Shown piece by piece: positions 33,701-41,220 of a stretch of DNA of 64,000 nt. A program made the position numbers and the translations under genes. Within the stretch, counting starts at the first letter, position 1. Each line of letters opens with the position of its first letter. The notes beneath the pieces are model-generated. The model was not told where the DNA came from, made no database searches, and worked only from the letters and a program-made list of their open reading frames with translations. The stretch is from Marivita sp051251565 (GTDB lineage Bacteria > Pseudomonadota > Alphaproteobacteria > Rhodobacterales > Rhodobacteraceae): the NCBI RefSeq assembly GCF_051251565.1, contig NZ_JBPOFB010000013.1, positions 1-64,000 on the forward strand, given 5' to 3'.

Positions 33701-33884
33701 CACACGGGACATTGTCTATGGCGCGCCGTCAACGCAGTGGTGGACCGAATTGTCGTCAGCCATCGCGGGCGGATTGGTGGTTGCGACCGTCCTGACCTTG
33801 GTGGTCACGCCTGCAATGCTGATGTTGAAAGCGCCGCGTCAAACCCAGACGCGGGCAACGCCACCGCTCGTTCCGGCAGGATAG
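30756..33884 (+). CDS. RND efflux transporter permease
   Basis: An inner-membrane pump of 1042 residues. ATG 30756 overlaps the adaptor stop by one base (TGATG); an in-frame GTG lies just before. The twelve-helix, two-large-loop layout is complete. The proton-relay region in TM4 reads GMLVDGAIVTTE, keeping the first Asp of the usual DD pair but with Gly for the second. TM10 reads VVNNNIVLID, with Asn where AcrB has its relay Lys. This pattern marks an RND subgroup distant from AcrB. Substrates cannot be predicted. The gene is last in the gbsR-type regulator/adaptor/pump operon. Confidence 0.92.
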   Translation: MNTLIDAAFSRARVVAMALIMVLAVGAFAYSAIPKESNPEVPLPLFYVSTGLDGISPEDAERLLLEPMETEFASIEGLDSMKSDASEGFASIQLEFVPGGDNDEALDKVREAADRAQSDLPEDARDITITEINTALFPIITTIISGPVPERTLNALAEDLQENIEGIEGVLEAEIGGQRFEFLEVLIDPTVFQTYNLSFDELIGQIQRNNRLIAAGAIETGSGRIVLKVPGLIEDLEDVMAMPVKVRGNAVVTFGDVATIRRTFEDPSSFARINGQPALALEVTKRSGANIIETVAQVRALVEEMRVDWPDSIQVTYLQDQSKQVEDMLSDLEANVIAAVILVMIVIVLALGFRSAILVGLAIPGAFLAGVIALWSMGYTMNIVVLFSLILVVGMLVDGAIVTTELADRKLQEGAPARDAYAYAAKRMAWPIIASTATTLSVFFPLLFWTGMVGEFMKFLPITVILTLFASLFMALIFIPVVGGLIGKRQPQSAKQKAALHAAEIGDPRDMGGFTGQYVRILEWAILRPAATLLLAIALLLGAFGAYGQFGKGISFFPSVEPDFMQVQVRARDNFSIFQRDALVRAVEDRLLGYDEIASIYARSMMSAGQGDEETIGTLQLELTPWDTRRTAAEIGVDIRESVADIAGIDVQVQTESGGPTAGKPVNLQITARNPEGQATAVAEIRAIMDRLGGFTDVTDTRPVPGVEVSILVNRAEAARFGADVSLLGQAVQLLTQGITVADYRPADIDGSLDIRVRFPREERSLAELGSLRVPTTSGLVPISNFVTFEPTERTGVIRRIDEKRVTTIEANVAPGFLVNDQVVALTAALNDADLPEGVAFSFAGEAEDQQESMIFLASAFVAAIFLMFVILVLQFNSFYQAFVVMSAIIFSIAGVLLGLIITGRPFGIVMGGIGVIALAGIVVNNNIVLIDTYNDLIKTGQSPREAALRTGAQRLRPVILTSVTTALGLMPMVIGLNLNFFTRDIVYGAPSTQWWTELSSAIAGGLVVATVLTLVVTPAMLMLKAPRQTQTRATPPLVPAG

Positions 33885-33907
33885 CGACAGGAACAGGTCA
33901 AGCCTGA

Positions 33908-35296
33908 TCAGGATGGTGGCATGCACCTCGCATGCTCTCTCCAGCGCGCTGCATAGTCCTGAAGTGACGCGATTTGTGTTGCGCAGATCGCGACAGGGCT
34001 GTTGCCAAGCGGCGGGGCCTTTTTGGCCCCGGCGACAAGCATCGCCGCTCCTGCGCTTGTCCCCGTGGTGCCCTGAGACGACTTTACATCCGAACCGGTC
34101 ACGACGCTGAGCATTCCAAGGTAGACGTGATTGGCCGCAAACGGGCCTTCGACGATGATCGTTCCATCATGGCCGATATTGGACAGGCATTCAGCCGTCA
34201 CCATAGCCAGATACAGCGCGACAGCGGCACCCCGCGCGCCAGAGCCAAGCTCGGGCGCGTCCCCGACCCACGCGCTTTGGCGCCCCTTGAATGGCCCCGT
34301 CTCGTTGGCAAGCGCAGGCAGCAACATGATCTTTTGTGCCACAACATCGTCAAGGTCTTGCTGCGTCGGCATCGGATAGGCACCGCCTGTGGCAAGGTCA
34401 TGTTCACGCCCGCCCATGAACCGCGCGGATGGGGCCGGATCACCAAGTGCAGTGACGTTGATCAGGCTGTCCAGATCAGGATCAAGCGCGCGGGGCCTGC
34501 CGCCGACAGACATGACAATCACCCATGTGCCGGTCGAAACCACACTGAACGGGGCGCGTTGCGTCAGAACATACGGAAGCAGCGACGCATTGGAATCGTG
34601 AATACCGCAATGCACTTTGGTGTCCGGCGACAATCCAGTGTGTTCCGCGACGTCCGGCAGCACCGATCCCAAAACCTCGAAGGGCTTGCGCACGGGGGCC
34701 ATCTTATCCGTAATATCAAGCCTCTCTACTAAGGATGACATCTGCCCGGAATGCGGGTTCCAAAGGTCCGTGTGACACCCAAGCGACGTGACATCCATCG
34801 CCACCTCCCCGGTCAGCTTGGCCCCCCAAAACTGCGGATAGGTGACGATCTTATGCGTGCGGGCTTTCAATTCAGGATCGACGTGAAACTGCCAATAAAG
34901 CTGCGCCCCGATATTGAGCCCCCCCGCAAGCCGGGGTGATCCGGTCTCGGAAAACGGCGGACAAAGGGCGCGATACGCCTCGGCGGCCTCGTCGGGTCCG
35001 GTATGTTCATAGTCCAGGATCGGCGCGGCAAGTGCGCCATCCCGGTCAAGAAGCGCGACGCACGCCCCATGGGTGGTGATAGATATCGCATCAACACGGT
35101 GGGCGGCATTAAACTGGCGGAGACCATCCAGCAAAAACGACCAATGCCCATCCACGTCGAAATGCGGCCAGGGTGGGCCGGGCAAAACCGTATTGGGGCG
35201 CGTGATCACCGCGATTTCGTGCAAACTATCCAGATCGACCAGCACGAGTTTCGCATTGGTCTTGCCAATATCGATGACCGCAACATGACCTGTCAT
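33908..35296 (-). CDS. rhaK: L-rhamnulose kinase (FGGY family), RhaK
   Basis: A sugar kinase of 462 residues with the N-terminal phosphate loop IDIGKTNAKLVLVD, the substrate/catalytic region ITTHGACVALLDRDG, the central HCGIHDSNASLLPYV with a catalytic-type Asp, and the C-terminal TGTSAGAAMLV. It phosphorylates L-rhamnulose to the 1-phosphate. It is the last gene of the minus-strand rhaRSTPQ-mutarotase-kinase operon and overlaps the mutarotase stop, the same order as the rhizobial rhamnose operon. It differs from enteric RhaB in sequence, as RhaK does. Confidence 0.9.
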   Translation of the reverse strand: MTGHVAVIDIGKTNAKLVLVDLDSLHEIAVITRPNTVLPGPPWPHFDVDGHWSFLLDGLRQFNAAHRVDAISITTHGACVALLDRDGALAAPILDYEHTGPDEAAEAYRALCPPFSETGSPRLAGGLNIGAQLYWQFHVDPELKARTHKIVTYPQFWGAKLTGEVAMDVTSLGCHTDLWNPHSGQMSSLVERLDITDKMAPVRKPFEVLGSVLPDVAEHTGLSPDTKVHCGIHDSNASLLPYVLTQRAPFSVVSTGTWVIVMSVGGRPRALDPDLDSLINVTALGDPAPSARFMGGREHDLATGGAYPMPTQQDLDDVVAQKIMLLPALANETGPFKGRQSAWVGDAPELGSGARGAAVALYLAMVTAECLSNIGHDGTIIVEGPFAANHVYLGMLSVVTGSDVKSSQGTTGTSAGAAMLVAGAKKAPPLGNSPVAICATQIASLQDYAARWREHARCMPPS

Positions 35297-35607
35297 GGCA
35301 TGTGAAACACGGTTTCAAGCCGCGTAACAACAGGTTCGTTCCCCGGATGAATCCGCATGATGTCAGCCATATGCGCCCACCATTTCTGCATCACCGGATG
35401 ATCCGGCAAATCGTCCATGCCATGCCCATCCACGCGCCACAAAACGCCGAACAGGATGTCTGTCTCGGCATCAAGGTGGATCGAATAATCCGTGATACCT
35501 GCATCCGCCAACAGCGCGACAAGCTCGGGCCAGATCTCGTCATGGCGTTTGATGTATTCGGCACGGCACCCAGGGTTCAGGTGCATCTTGAACGCAAATT
35601 TCTCCAT
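35293..35607 (-). CDS. rhaM: L-rhamnose mutarotase
   Basis: A protein of 104 residues, the usual size. The start at 35607 overlaps the permease stop (TGATG). Family residues are visible in FKMHLNPGCRAEYIKRHDEIWPEL (His in KRHDEIW), NYSIHL-like DYSIHLDAETDILFG and the C-terminal WWAHMADIMR. It interconverts alpha and beta anomers of L-rhamnose, feeding the isomerase. The rhizobial equivalent is called RhaU. Confidence 0.93.
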   Translation of the reverse strand: MEKFAFKMHLNPGCRAEYIKRHDEIWPELVALLADAGITDYSIHLDAETDILFGVLWRVDGHGMDDLPDHPVMQKWWAHMADIMRIHPGNEPVVTRLETVFHMP

Positions 35608-36593
35608 CACCGTGCCCGCCACATGAACCACAGACGTGGCAATGCGATGACCCCGATCAGCAGCGCACCAATGACAATCGACATCACGATCCCCGGCACA
35701 TTCAAAAGGCCCAAGCCAAAGGTCACCAGCCCCATAACGAAGGCCGCGATGACAACACCGACAATGGTGCCCGATCCACCAAGAATGCTCACGCCGCCCA
35801 GCACAACCATGGTCACGATCTCAAGCTCCCACCCTGTGGCGATGGACGGACGCGTGGACCCAAGGCGCGCTGTCAGGCAGATGGCCGCAACTCCAGACAT
35901 CAGACCCGTCAACACGAACAGGATGAACTTGACCCGCTGAACCCGGATGCCCGAAAACATCGCCCCGGTGGCATTGTTGCCGATGGCATAGACAGCCCGT
36001 CCAAAATTGGTCTTGTGCAGCAACACACCGTAAATCACCGCGATGATTGCAAAAAGCACCAACTCGAACGAGATCACCCACCACACATAGCCCTGACCAA
36101 ACCACGAAAAGCTTTCGGGGTATCCCCGAAACGCCTGATCGCCCAGCACGATATAGCTGATGCCGCGAAACAGGCTCATGGTGCCGATTGTGACGACGAT
36201 CGAAGGCAGTCCAAAGCGCGTCACCAGAACGCCATTGAACGCTCCGCAGATCAGGCCCACGCCCAGACCGACAAGCACCAAACCGGGCGTCCCCACCCCC
36301 ATTTGCACCGCAGCCCCCATAGCGGTCGAGGCAAGCGCGATGATTGACGCCACCGACAGATCAATCTCTCCCGAGATAATCAACAGCGCCATCGCAAACG
36401 CGATCATCGCTTTTTCGGTAAAGTTGAAAGTGGCGTCGCTCAGGTTCCAGGCATTCAGGAAATAGGGGGACGCAAAACTGTTGGCCATGAAGATACAGAT
36501 GGCCACCAGCAGAAGCAGGGTTTCCCAGCTTTTCAACCGCTGTTCGAGCGGCGACCGCAACCGGTCGGGGATAGTGCGGGTTGTCGTGCTCAT
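35607..36593 (-). CDS. rhaQ: rhamnose ABC transporter permease, RhaQ
   Basis: A membrane protein of 328 residues of the BPD_transp_2 type used by sugar CUT2 importers. It has a long cytoplasmic N-terminus and about nine membrane helices, with IISGEIDLSVASIIALAS near 95 and GGVSILGGSGTIVGVVIAAF near 265 as typical loops. It pairs with RhaP, whose stop lies five bases before its start, to form the channel for RhaS-bound rhamnose. Confidence 0.9.
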   Translation of the reverse strand: MSTTTRTIPDRLRSPLEQRLKSWETLLLLVAICIFMANSFASPYFLNAWNLSDATFNFTEKAMIAFAMALLIISGEIDLSVASIIALASTAMGAAVQMGVGTPGLVLVGLGVGLICGAFNGVLVTRFGLPSIVVTIGTMSLFRGISYIVLGDQAFRGYPESFSWFGQGYVWWVISFELVLFAIIAVIYGVLLHKTNFGRAVYAIGNNATGAMFSGIRVQRVKFILFVLTGLMSGVAAICLTARLGSTRPSIATGWELEIVTMVVLGGVSILGGSGTIVGVVIAAFVMGLVTFGLGLLNVPGIVMSIVIGALLIGVIALPRLWFMWRAR

Positions 36594-36598
36594 GATGC

Positions 36599-37573
36599 CT
36601 ACTCCGCGCGTTTGAGAATAAAGCGGCCCTTCTCACGATTGGCCTGCGCATTCAGGGCAACCGCGATGATGATCGCTCCTCCCGAAATTGCCAGTTGCCA
36701 AAACGGAGAGATATCGACCACTGGCAGCGCGTTCTTGATGATCCCAAGGAACAACGCACCAAGCAAAGCACCTCCGACGGTGCCAATCCCGCCCATGATC
36801 GACACGCCGCCGATCACGCACGCCGCAACCACGTCAAGCTCGAACCCTCCGGCAATATCGACATAGGAGACAGCAAATCGAGACACCCACAGATATCCCG
36901 TAAGACCTGCCAATGCGCCCGAGATCGTGAACGCCAGGAATTGCGTCTTGCCGACATTGATCCCCGCATAGGTCGCGGCATGCGGGTTTCCCCCGGCGGC
37001 GTAAAACATACGCCCCAAGGGCATGCGCGTCATGACGATGGAAAACACGATCACCGCGACAATGGCGGTCCATCCCAAAACCGACAGGCCCAAAAATTCC
37101 ATACGCGGAAACGCTTTGAACGCATCGCTCATCTCGTGGCTGTTGACCCATTTGCCATCGGAAATGACAAAGATGATGCCGCGGAAGATGGTCATCGTCC
37201 CAAGCGTCACAACAATGGGCGGGATAGCAAGTTTCCAAACAAGGATACCATTAACCATCCCCAGCACCGCACCGAAACTGATGGCGATGAGCACGATCAC
37301 AATGATCGGCAGCTCGGGTGCCGCGACATTGATCATCGACACAACCATACCCGTCAGCGCAAGGTTTGCAGCAACGCTCAGATCGATACATTTCGTCAGG
37401 ATGACGATCATCTGCCCAATCGCCAAAAGGATGAGCGGTGATGTATCCGTAAAGACATCGGCCAGATTGGCGGGCGTGATGAACGCCGGAAACCGCGACG
37501 CAATCAAGGCAAGCAGCAGGATGATAGCCCCCAACAGCAAGGCTTCGCGCGATGTGACAAACCGTTTCAGCAT
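36599..37573 (-). CDS. rhaP: rhamnose ABC transporter permease, RhaP
   Basis: A CUT2-type permease of 324 residues. Typical segments are ILLAIGQMIVILTKCIDLSV near 50-70, TLGTMTIFRGIIFVISDGKW near 124 and GGVSIMGGIGTVGGALLGAL near 255. It follows the ATPase gene by twelve bases and precedes RhaQ by five. The two permeases share the same loops but little else, as in other rhamnose importers. Confidence 0.9.
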   Translation of the reverse strand: MLKRFVTSREALLLGAIILLLALIASRFPAFITPANLADVFTDTSPLILLAIGQMIVILTKCIDLSVAANLALTGMVVSMINVAAPELPIIVIVLIAISFGAVLGMVNGILVWKLAIPPIVVTLGTMTIFRGIIFVISDGKWVNSHEMSDAFKAFPRMEFLGLSVLGWTAIVAVIVFSIVMTRMPLGRMFYAAGGNPHAATYAGINVGKTQFLAFTISGALAGLTGYLWVSRFAVSYVDIAGGFELDVVAACVIGGVSIMGGIGTVGGALLGALFLGIIKNALPVVDISPFWQLAISGGAIIIAVALNAQANREKGRFILKRAE

Positions 37574-37585
37574 AACGTGGTCCCT

Positions 37586-39118
37586 TCAGATACCGGCGGC
37601 ATGGCGGACAAGTGTCTCGGGTTGCAGATCACCCTCGGTCAATTCGGCGGCAATCCGCCCTTCGCGCATCACAATCACGCGGTCGGACATGCCAAGAACT
37701 TCCGGGATTTCCGAGCTGACCATGATCACCGCCAGCCCTTGCGCGGCAAGTTCCGCCATGAACTCGTGAACCGCTGCCTTGGATCCGATATCGACGCCCT
37801 TGGTCGGTTCATCAAGAATGATGACTTTCGGCTGTGTCGCCAGCCACTTGGCGATGACCACCTTTTGTTGGTTGCCGCCCGACAGGTTGCCCACATGAGT
37901 ATCAAGCGACGCGGCCCGAAGATCGAGCCTTTGGGTGTAGTCGCGTGCCAGTTTGAATTCCTCGGCAAGCTGCAAAAACCCCTTGCTTGAGATCCGCCCA
38001 AGCGATGGCAAGGTGACATTCTGAAAGATTGGCAGGTCGAGGATTGCGCCCTGCTTTCCACGATCCTCGGGCACATATACAATCCCGTTCTCCACAGCAT
38101 CGGCAGGCGATGTGATCTGAACCTGCGTGCCGCCGATCTCGACGGTTCCGCGCGAGGGTCGGGTTATGCCGAACAGGGATTGCATGAATTCGGATCGCCC
38201 CGCACCCACCAAGCCATAAAACCCAAGGATTTCACCCTTGCGCAGGGTGAACCCGATATCGTCGAATTCTGTCGGATGCGAATAGCCATCAACCTGCAAG
38301 ATCACATCACCTGGATTGGGCGTGCGCTTAGGAAAAATCTGGCTGACATCACGGCCAACCATCATCTTGACCAACTCCGCCTCGGTGACATCCGCAATGG
38401 CGCCATCGCCAATCAACTGGCCGTCACGAAAGACCGTATATTTATCCGCAATCCGAAAAATCTCATCGAACTTGTGGCTGATGAACAAGATCGCCTTGCC
38501 TTGCGCCTTCAGGCTTTCGACCAGCTCGTACAGCTCTTCGATTTCCTTGTGGGACAAAGCGGCTGTCGGCTCGTCCATGATCACCACGCGGGCATCAATC
38601 GACAAAGCGCGCGCAATTGCCACAAGGTGCTTACTGGCGATACCCAAATCCCTAAGCTTTTCGCCGGGATCAATCTGTGCGCCGATCCCCAAAAGGATGT
38701 CCTGTGCACGCGCGGTCATGGCCTTGAGATCTATCAACCCGAATGCCGTGCGCGGCGCATGGCCCAGGAAAATATTCTCGGCGACAGACAGCTCATCGAA
38801 AAGCACGGTCTCCTGATGGATCGCCGTAACACCGTGGTCTGCGGCCGCCTGTGGCACGGCAAATCGTGTGGGCTGTCCATTGACATGGATCGTCCCGCCA
38901 TCGGGCTGGTAGATCCCGGTCAAGATCTTCACAACCGTCGATTTACCGGCCCCATTTTCCCCAACCAATGCCGTGACCTTACCCGGAAACAGGCGCAACG
39001 ACACATCAGAAAGGGCTTTGACGCCGGGGAAGACCTTTGTGATCTGCTCCAGCGCCAAAACCGCAGTTTCGTCGCCCACGGCTTCAGACGGCATGGGGGT
39101 GTCCGAGTGATCAAGCAT
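37586..39118 (-). CDS. rhaT: rhamnose ABC transporter ATPase, RhaT
   Basis: About 510 residues with two fused ABC domains as in all CUT2 sugar ATPases. The first has Walker A GENGAGKST and Walker B VVIMDEPTAAL but a degenerate signature. The second has a non-canonical Walker A GLVGAGRSE, the true signature LSGGNQQKV and Walker B VIILDEPTKGVD. The start is uncertain: ATG 39118, 39121 and 39094 are all possible and no strong ribosome site is visible. Not to be confused with the enteric RhaT proton symporter; here the name follows the rhizobial operon. Confidence 0.88.
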   Translation of the reverse strand: MLDHSDTPMPSEAVGDETAVLALEQITKVFPGVKALSDVSLRLFPGKVTALVGENGAGKSTVVKILTGIYQPDGGTIHVNGQPTRFAVPQAAADHGVTAIHQETVLFDELSVAENIFLGHAPRTAFGLIDLKAMTARAQDILLGIGAQIDPGEKLRDLGIASKHLVAIARALSIDARVVIMDEPTAALSHKEIEELYELVESLKAQGKAILFISHKFDEIFRIADKYTVFRDGQLIGDGAIADVTEAELVKMMVGRDVSQIFPKRTPNPGDVILQVDGYSHPTEFDDIGFTLRKGEILGFYGLVGAGRSEFMQSLFGITRPSRGTVEIGGTQVQITSPADAVENGIVYVPEDRGKQGAILDLPIFQNVTLPSLGRISSKGFLQLAEEFKLARDYTQRLDLRAASLDTHVGNLSGGNQQKVVIAKWLATQPKVIILDEPTKGVDIGSKAAVHEFMAELAAQGLAVIMVSSEIPEVLGMSDRVIVMREGRIAAELTEGDLQPETLVRHAAGI

Positions 39119-39195
39119 CATCAACGGTCTCAAAATGTGGGAAATGTGGCCCCGGCATGACATCACGCGTCACGCCGGAGAGCTGTTTGGATCGC

Positions 39196-40197
39196 TTAGA
39201 AGATCGATTTGAACTGGTCGATATTCGACGCGTCATAGACAAACGGATCTGCCATTGCGGCAGAGGTGCTGTCATCCAGCGTGATCGTGCCCACCCGTCC
39301 AATCGAGATCTCTGCACCCGGCTCGGCCGTTGCCGCACCTGAGGCAAGCGCATGCGCAATCATCGCTGCAGAATAGCCAAGATCAATCGGGTTCCAGATT
39401 GCAAAGGACTGCGATGCACCGCTTTCAATGGCACCCGCCATCTCGGACGGCAGACCAAGGCCGGTCACATTGACCTGACCGACTTTGCCCGCATCCACCA
39501 CAGCCTGAGCGGCCGCCACGATCCCGACAGAGGTCGGCGCGATAATCGCATCAAGGTCCGGGTAGGCTTGCATCAGTCCAGTGGCTTCACGATAGGATTT
39601 GTCTGCCAGATCGTCGCCATAGACGGTCGCCACCACGTTGATGCCAGGGTAGTTGCCCATCACCTTGTTCATCTCTTCGATCCAGATGTTCTGGTTCGTC
39701 GAAGTGGTCGTGGCAGAGAGCACGGCCACATCACCGCCGTCCGGCAGGTGATCTGCCGCCAGCTTGATGATCATGTTGCCAATCAGAGCATTCGAAGACG
39801 GGTTCAGGTGCATCATGCGGCCTTCTTCGGCCACACCGGAATCCCAACTGATGACGGTGATGCCGCGATCCATAGCTTTCTTGAGCGTCGGCACAAGCGC
39901 ATCGGTGTCATTGGCAGAAACTGCAATCGCATCGACGCCCTGCGCGATAAGCGAATTGATGACCTCGATCTGGCCTTCGGCAGTCGTGTCGGTCGGACCG
40001 GTATAGATGATCTCGACCCCACCCAGCTCTTTGGCGGCTTCTTCGGCGCCTTCGGCTGCGGCTTCGAAAAAGCCGATGCCCAACGCCTTCACGACAAGCG
40101 CGATGCGCATATCATCCTGCGCCATGGCAGTTGTTCCGAACAGGCTCGCAGCAAGGCTGAGGCCTGCGGTAAGCGTAGTGAAAGTGCGACGTTTCAT
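39196..40197 (-). CDS. rhaS: rhamnose-binding periplasmic protein, RhaS
   Basis: A protein of 333 residues. GGGAGGAAA precedes the start. A signal peptide (MKRRTFTTLTAGLSLAASL to about residue 26, ending AMAQ) leads into a Peripla_BP_4 fold with GPTDTTAEGQIEVINSLIAQ, VDAIAVSANDTDALVP and ISWDSGVAEEGRMMHL. It captures L-rhamnose for RhaTPQ. It is the first transporter gene after rhaR. Rhizobial RhaS is likewise the binding protein, unlike the enteric activator of the same name. Confidence 0.9.
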   Translation of the reverse strand: MKRRTFTTLTAGLSLAASLFGTTAMAQDDMRIALVVKALGIGFFEAAAEGAEEAAKELGGVEIIYTGPTDTTAEGQIEVINSLIAQGVDAIAVSANDTDALVPTLKKAMDRGITVISWDSGVAEEGRMMHLNPSSNALIGNMIIKLAADHLPDGGDVAVLSATTTSTNQNIWIEEMNKVMGNYPGINVVATVYGDDLADKSYREATGLMQAYPDLDAIIAPTSVGIVAAAQAVVDAGKVGQVNVTGLGLPSEMAGAIESGASQSFAIWNPIDLGYSAAMIAHALASGAATAEPGAEISIGRVGTITLDDSTSAAMADPFVYDASNIDQFKSIF

Positions 40198-40234
40198 TGG
40201 TTTCCTCCCTAAAATACGTTCGCGGATGAGCCCC

Positions 40235-41035
40235 TTACGAGGCCACGTTTTTCTGAGCGCTCCCGGATTGGGTGACGATCAGCGTCACTTCGGCGGCCTC
40301 AAGCATCGCGGCCGCCTTGTCTGTTATTTGGTCATCTGTGATCACCGTGGTGATGCGGTTGAGAGGGCACAGCACAAGGCTCGAACGCCGCTCGAACTTT
40401 GTACTGTCCGCCAGAACAATCAGCTCATCAGCCTGCCCGATGAGCTTTTGCTCGGCCTGAATAAGCAACGGGTCCGCTTCCATCAGACCCAACGGACCAA
40501 GTCCCTGCGCGCCAATGAACATGCGCCGTGCGCAGAAATTGCGGGTCACGTCATTCTCAAAGGGTGACAGAACAATGTTCTGTTCCCGGTAGATCGTGCC
40601 GCCGGGCAGCATGATCGTGTTCTTCGAATGCTTTAGCAGGTGCTCGGCAATCGGGAACGAATTGGTAAACACCTGCATGCGACGGCTGGCCAGCGGATGC
40701 ACCATCTGGAACGTCGTTGTGCCACCATTGATGATGATCGCGTCACCATTTTCGCACAGATCAACGGCTGCGGCTGCAATCGCCTGCTTTTCCTCGATCC
40801 GCATCGTTGCATTGACTGAAAAGGGCCGTCCGGCAAGACCGACAAATTGCGGCGGGCTAAGCGCCTCTGCCCCGCCCCGCACACGCCGAAGCTGCCGCGC
40901 TTGATCGAGCGTTGCAATGTCACGCCGAACGGTGGCCTCTGACGCCCCCGTGAGATTGCACAGATCGGCAACTGTCACGACCGGCCGCTCTTCGACCGCG
41001 GACAGAATAATCGTGTGGCGTTCCTTTTCGTGCAT
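40235..41035 (-). CDS. rhaR: DeoR-family regulator of the rhamnose operons, RhaR
   Basis: A protein of 266 residues; start 41035 has GGGAGGA upstream. The DeoR HTH (ERHTIILSAVEERPVVTVAD, LTGASEATVRRDIATL) lies at 5-50, followed by the sugar-isomerase-like sensor with INGGTTTFQMV and ADSTKFERRSS near the end. It probably senses a rhamnose intermediate and represses both its own operon and rhaD-rhaA from the repeat-rich divergent region. It is the head gene of the minus-strand operon. Confidence 0.9.
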   Translation of the reverse strand: MHEKERHTIILSAVEERPVVTVADLCNLTGASEATVRRDIATLDQARQLRRVRGGAEALSPPQFVGLAGRPFSVNATMRIEEKQAIAAAAVDLCENGDAIIINGGTTTFQMVHPLASRRMQVFTNSFPIAEHLLKHSKNTIMLPGGTIYREQNIVLSPFENDVTRNFCARRMFIGAQGLGPLGLMEADPLLIQAEQKLIGQADELIVLADSTKFERRSSLVLCPLNRITTVITDDQITDKAAAMLEAAEVTLIVTQSGSAQKNVAS

Positions 41036-41076
41036 GGCGTCCTCCCTTAATGCAAGCTCTCCAGATTCGCGCCACC

Positions 41077-41149
41077 TGTCAATCAAAATTAATCATAAAC
41101 AATCATGCTTCACCGCAGAACGATCACACATGATTGTTTTTGATTGACA
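41077..41149. promoter_or_regulatory. divergent rha operator region
   Basis: CATGATTGTTTTTGATTGACA at 41129-41149 is mirrored upstream by TGTCAATCAAAA (41077-41088) and AAACAATCATG (41097-41107). The arms AAACAATCATG/CATGATTGTTT are perfect, and TCAATCA/TGATTGA repeats recur, as in DeoR-family operators built from repeated short boxes. The region sits between rhaR and rhaD and holds both promoters. Confidence 0.75.
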
Positions 41150-41220
41150 CATGACCGTTATCCGCACAGCTTTGGCGACAATAAGGGATGACAGGCGCGC
41201 CGCGCCAACCGGGAGGAAAG

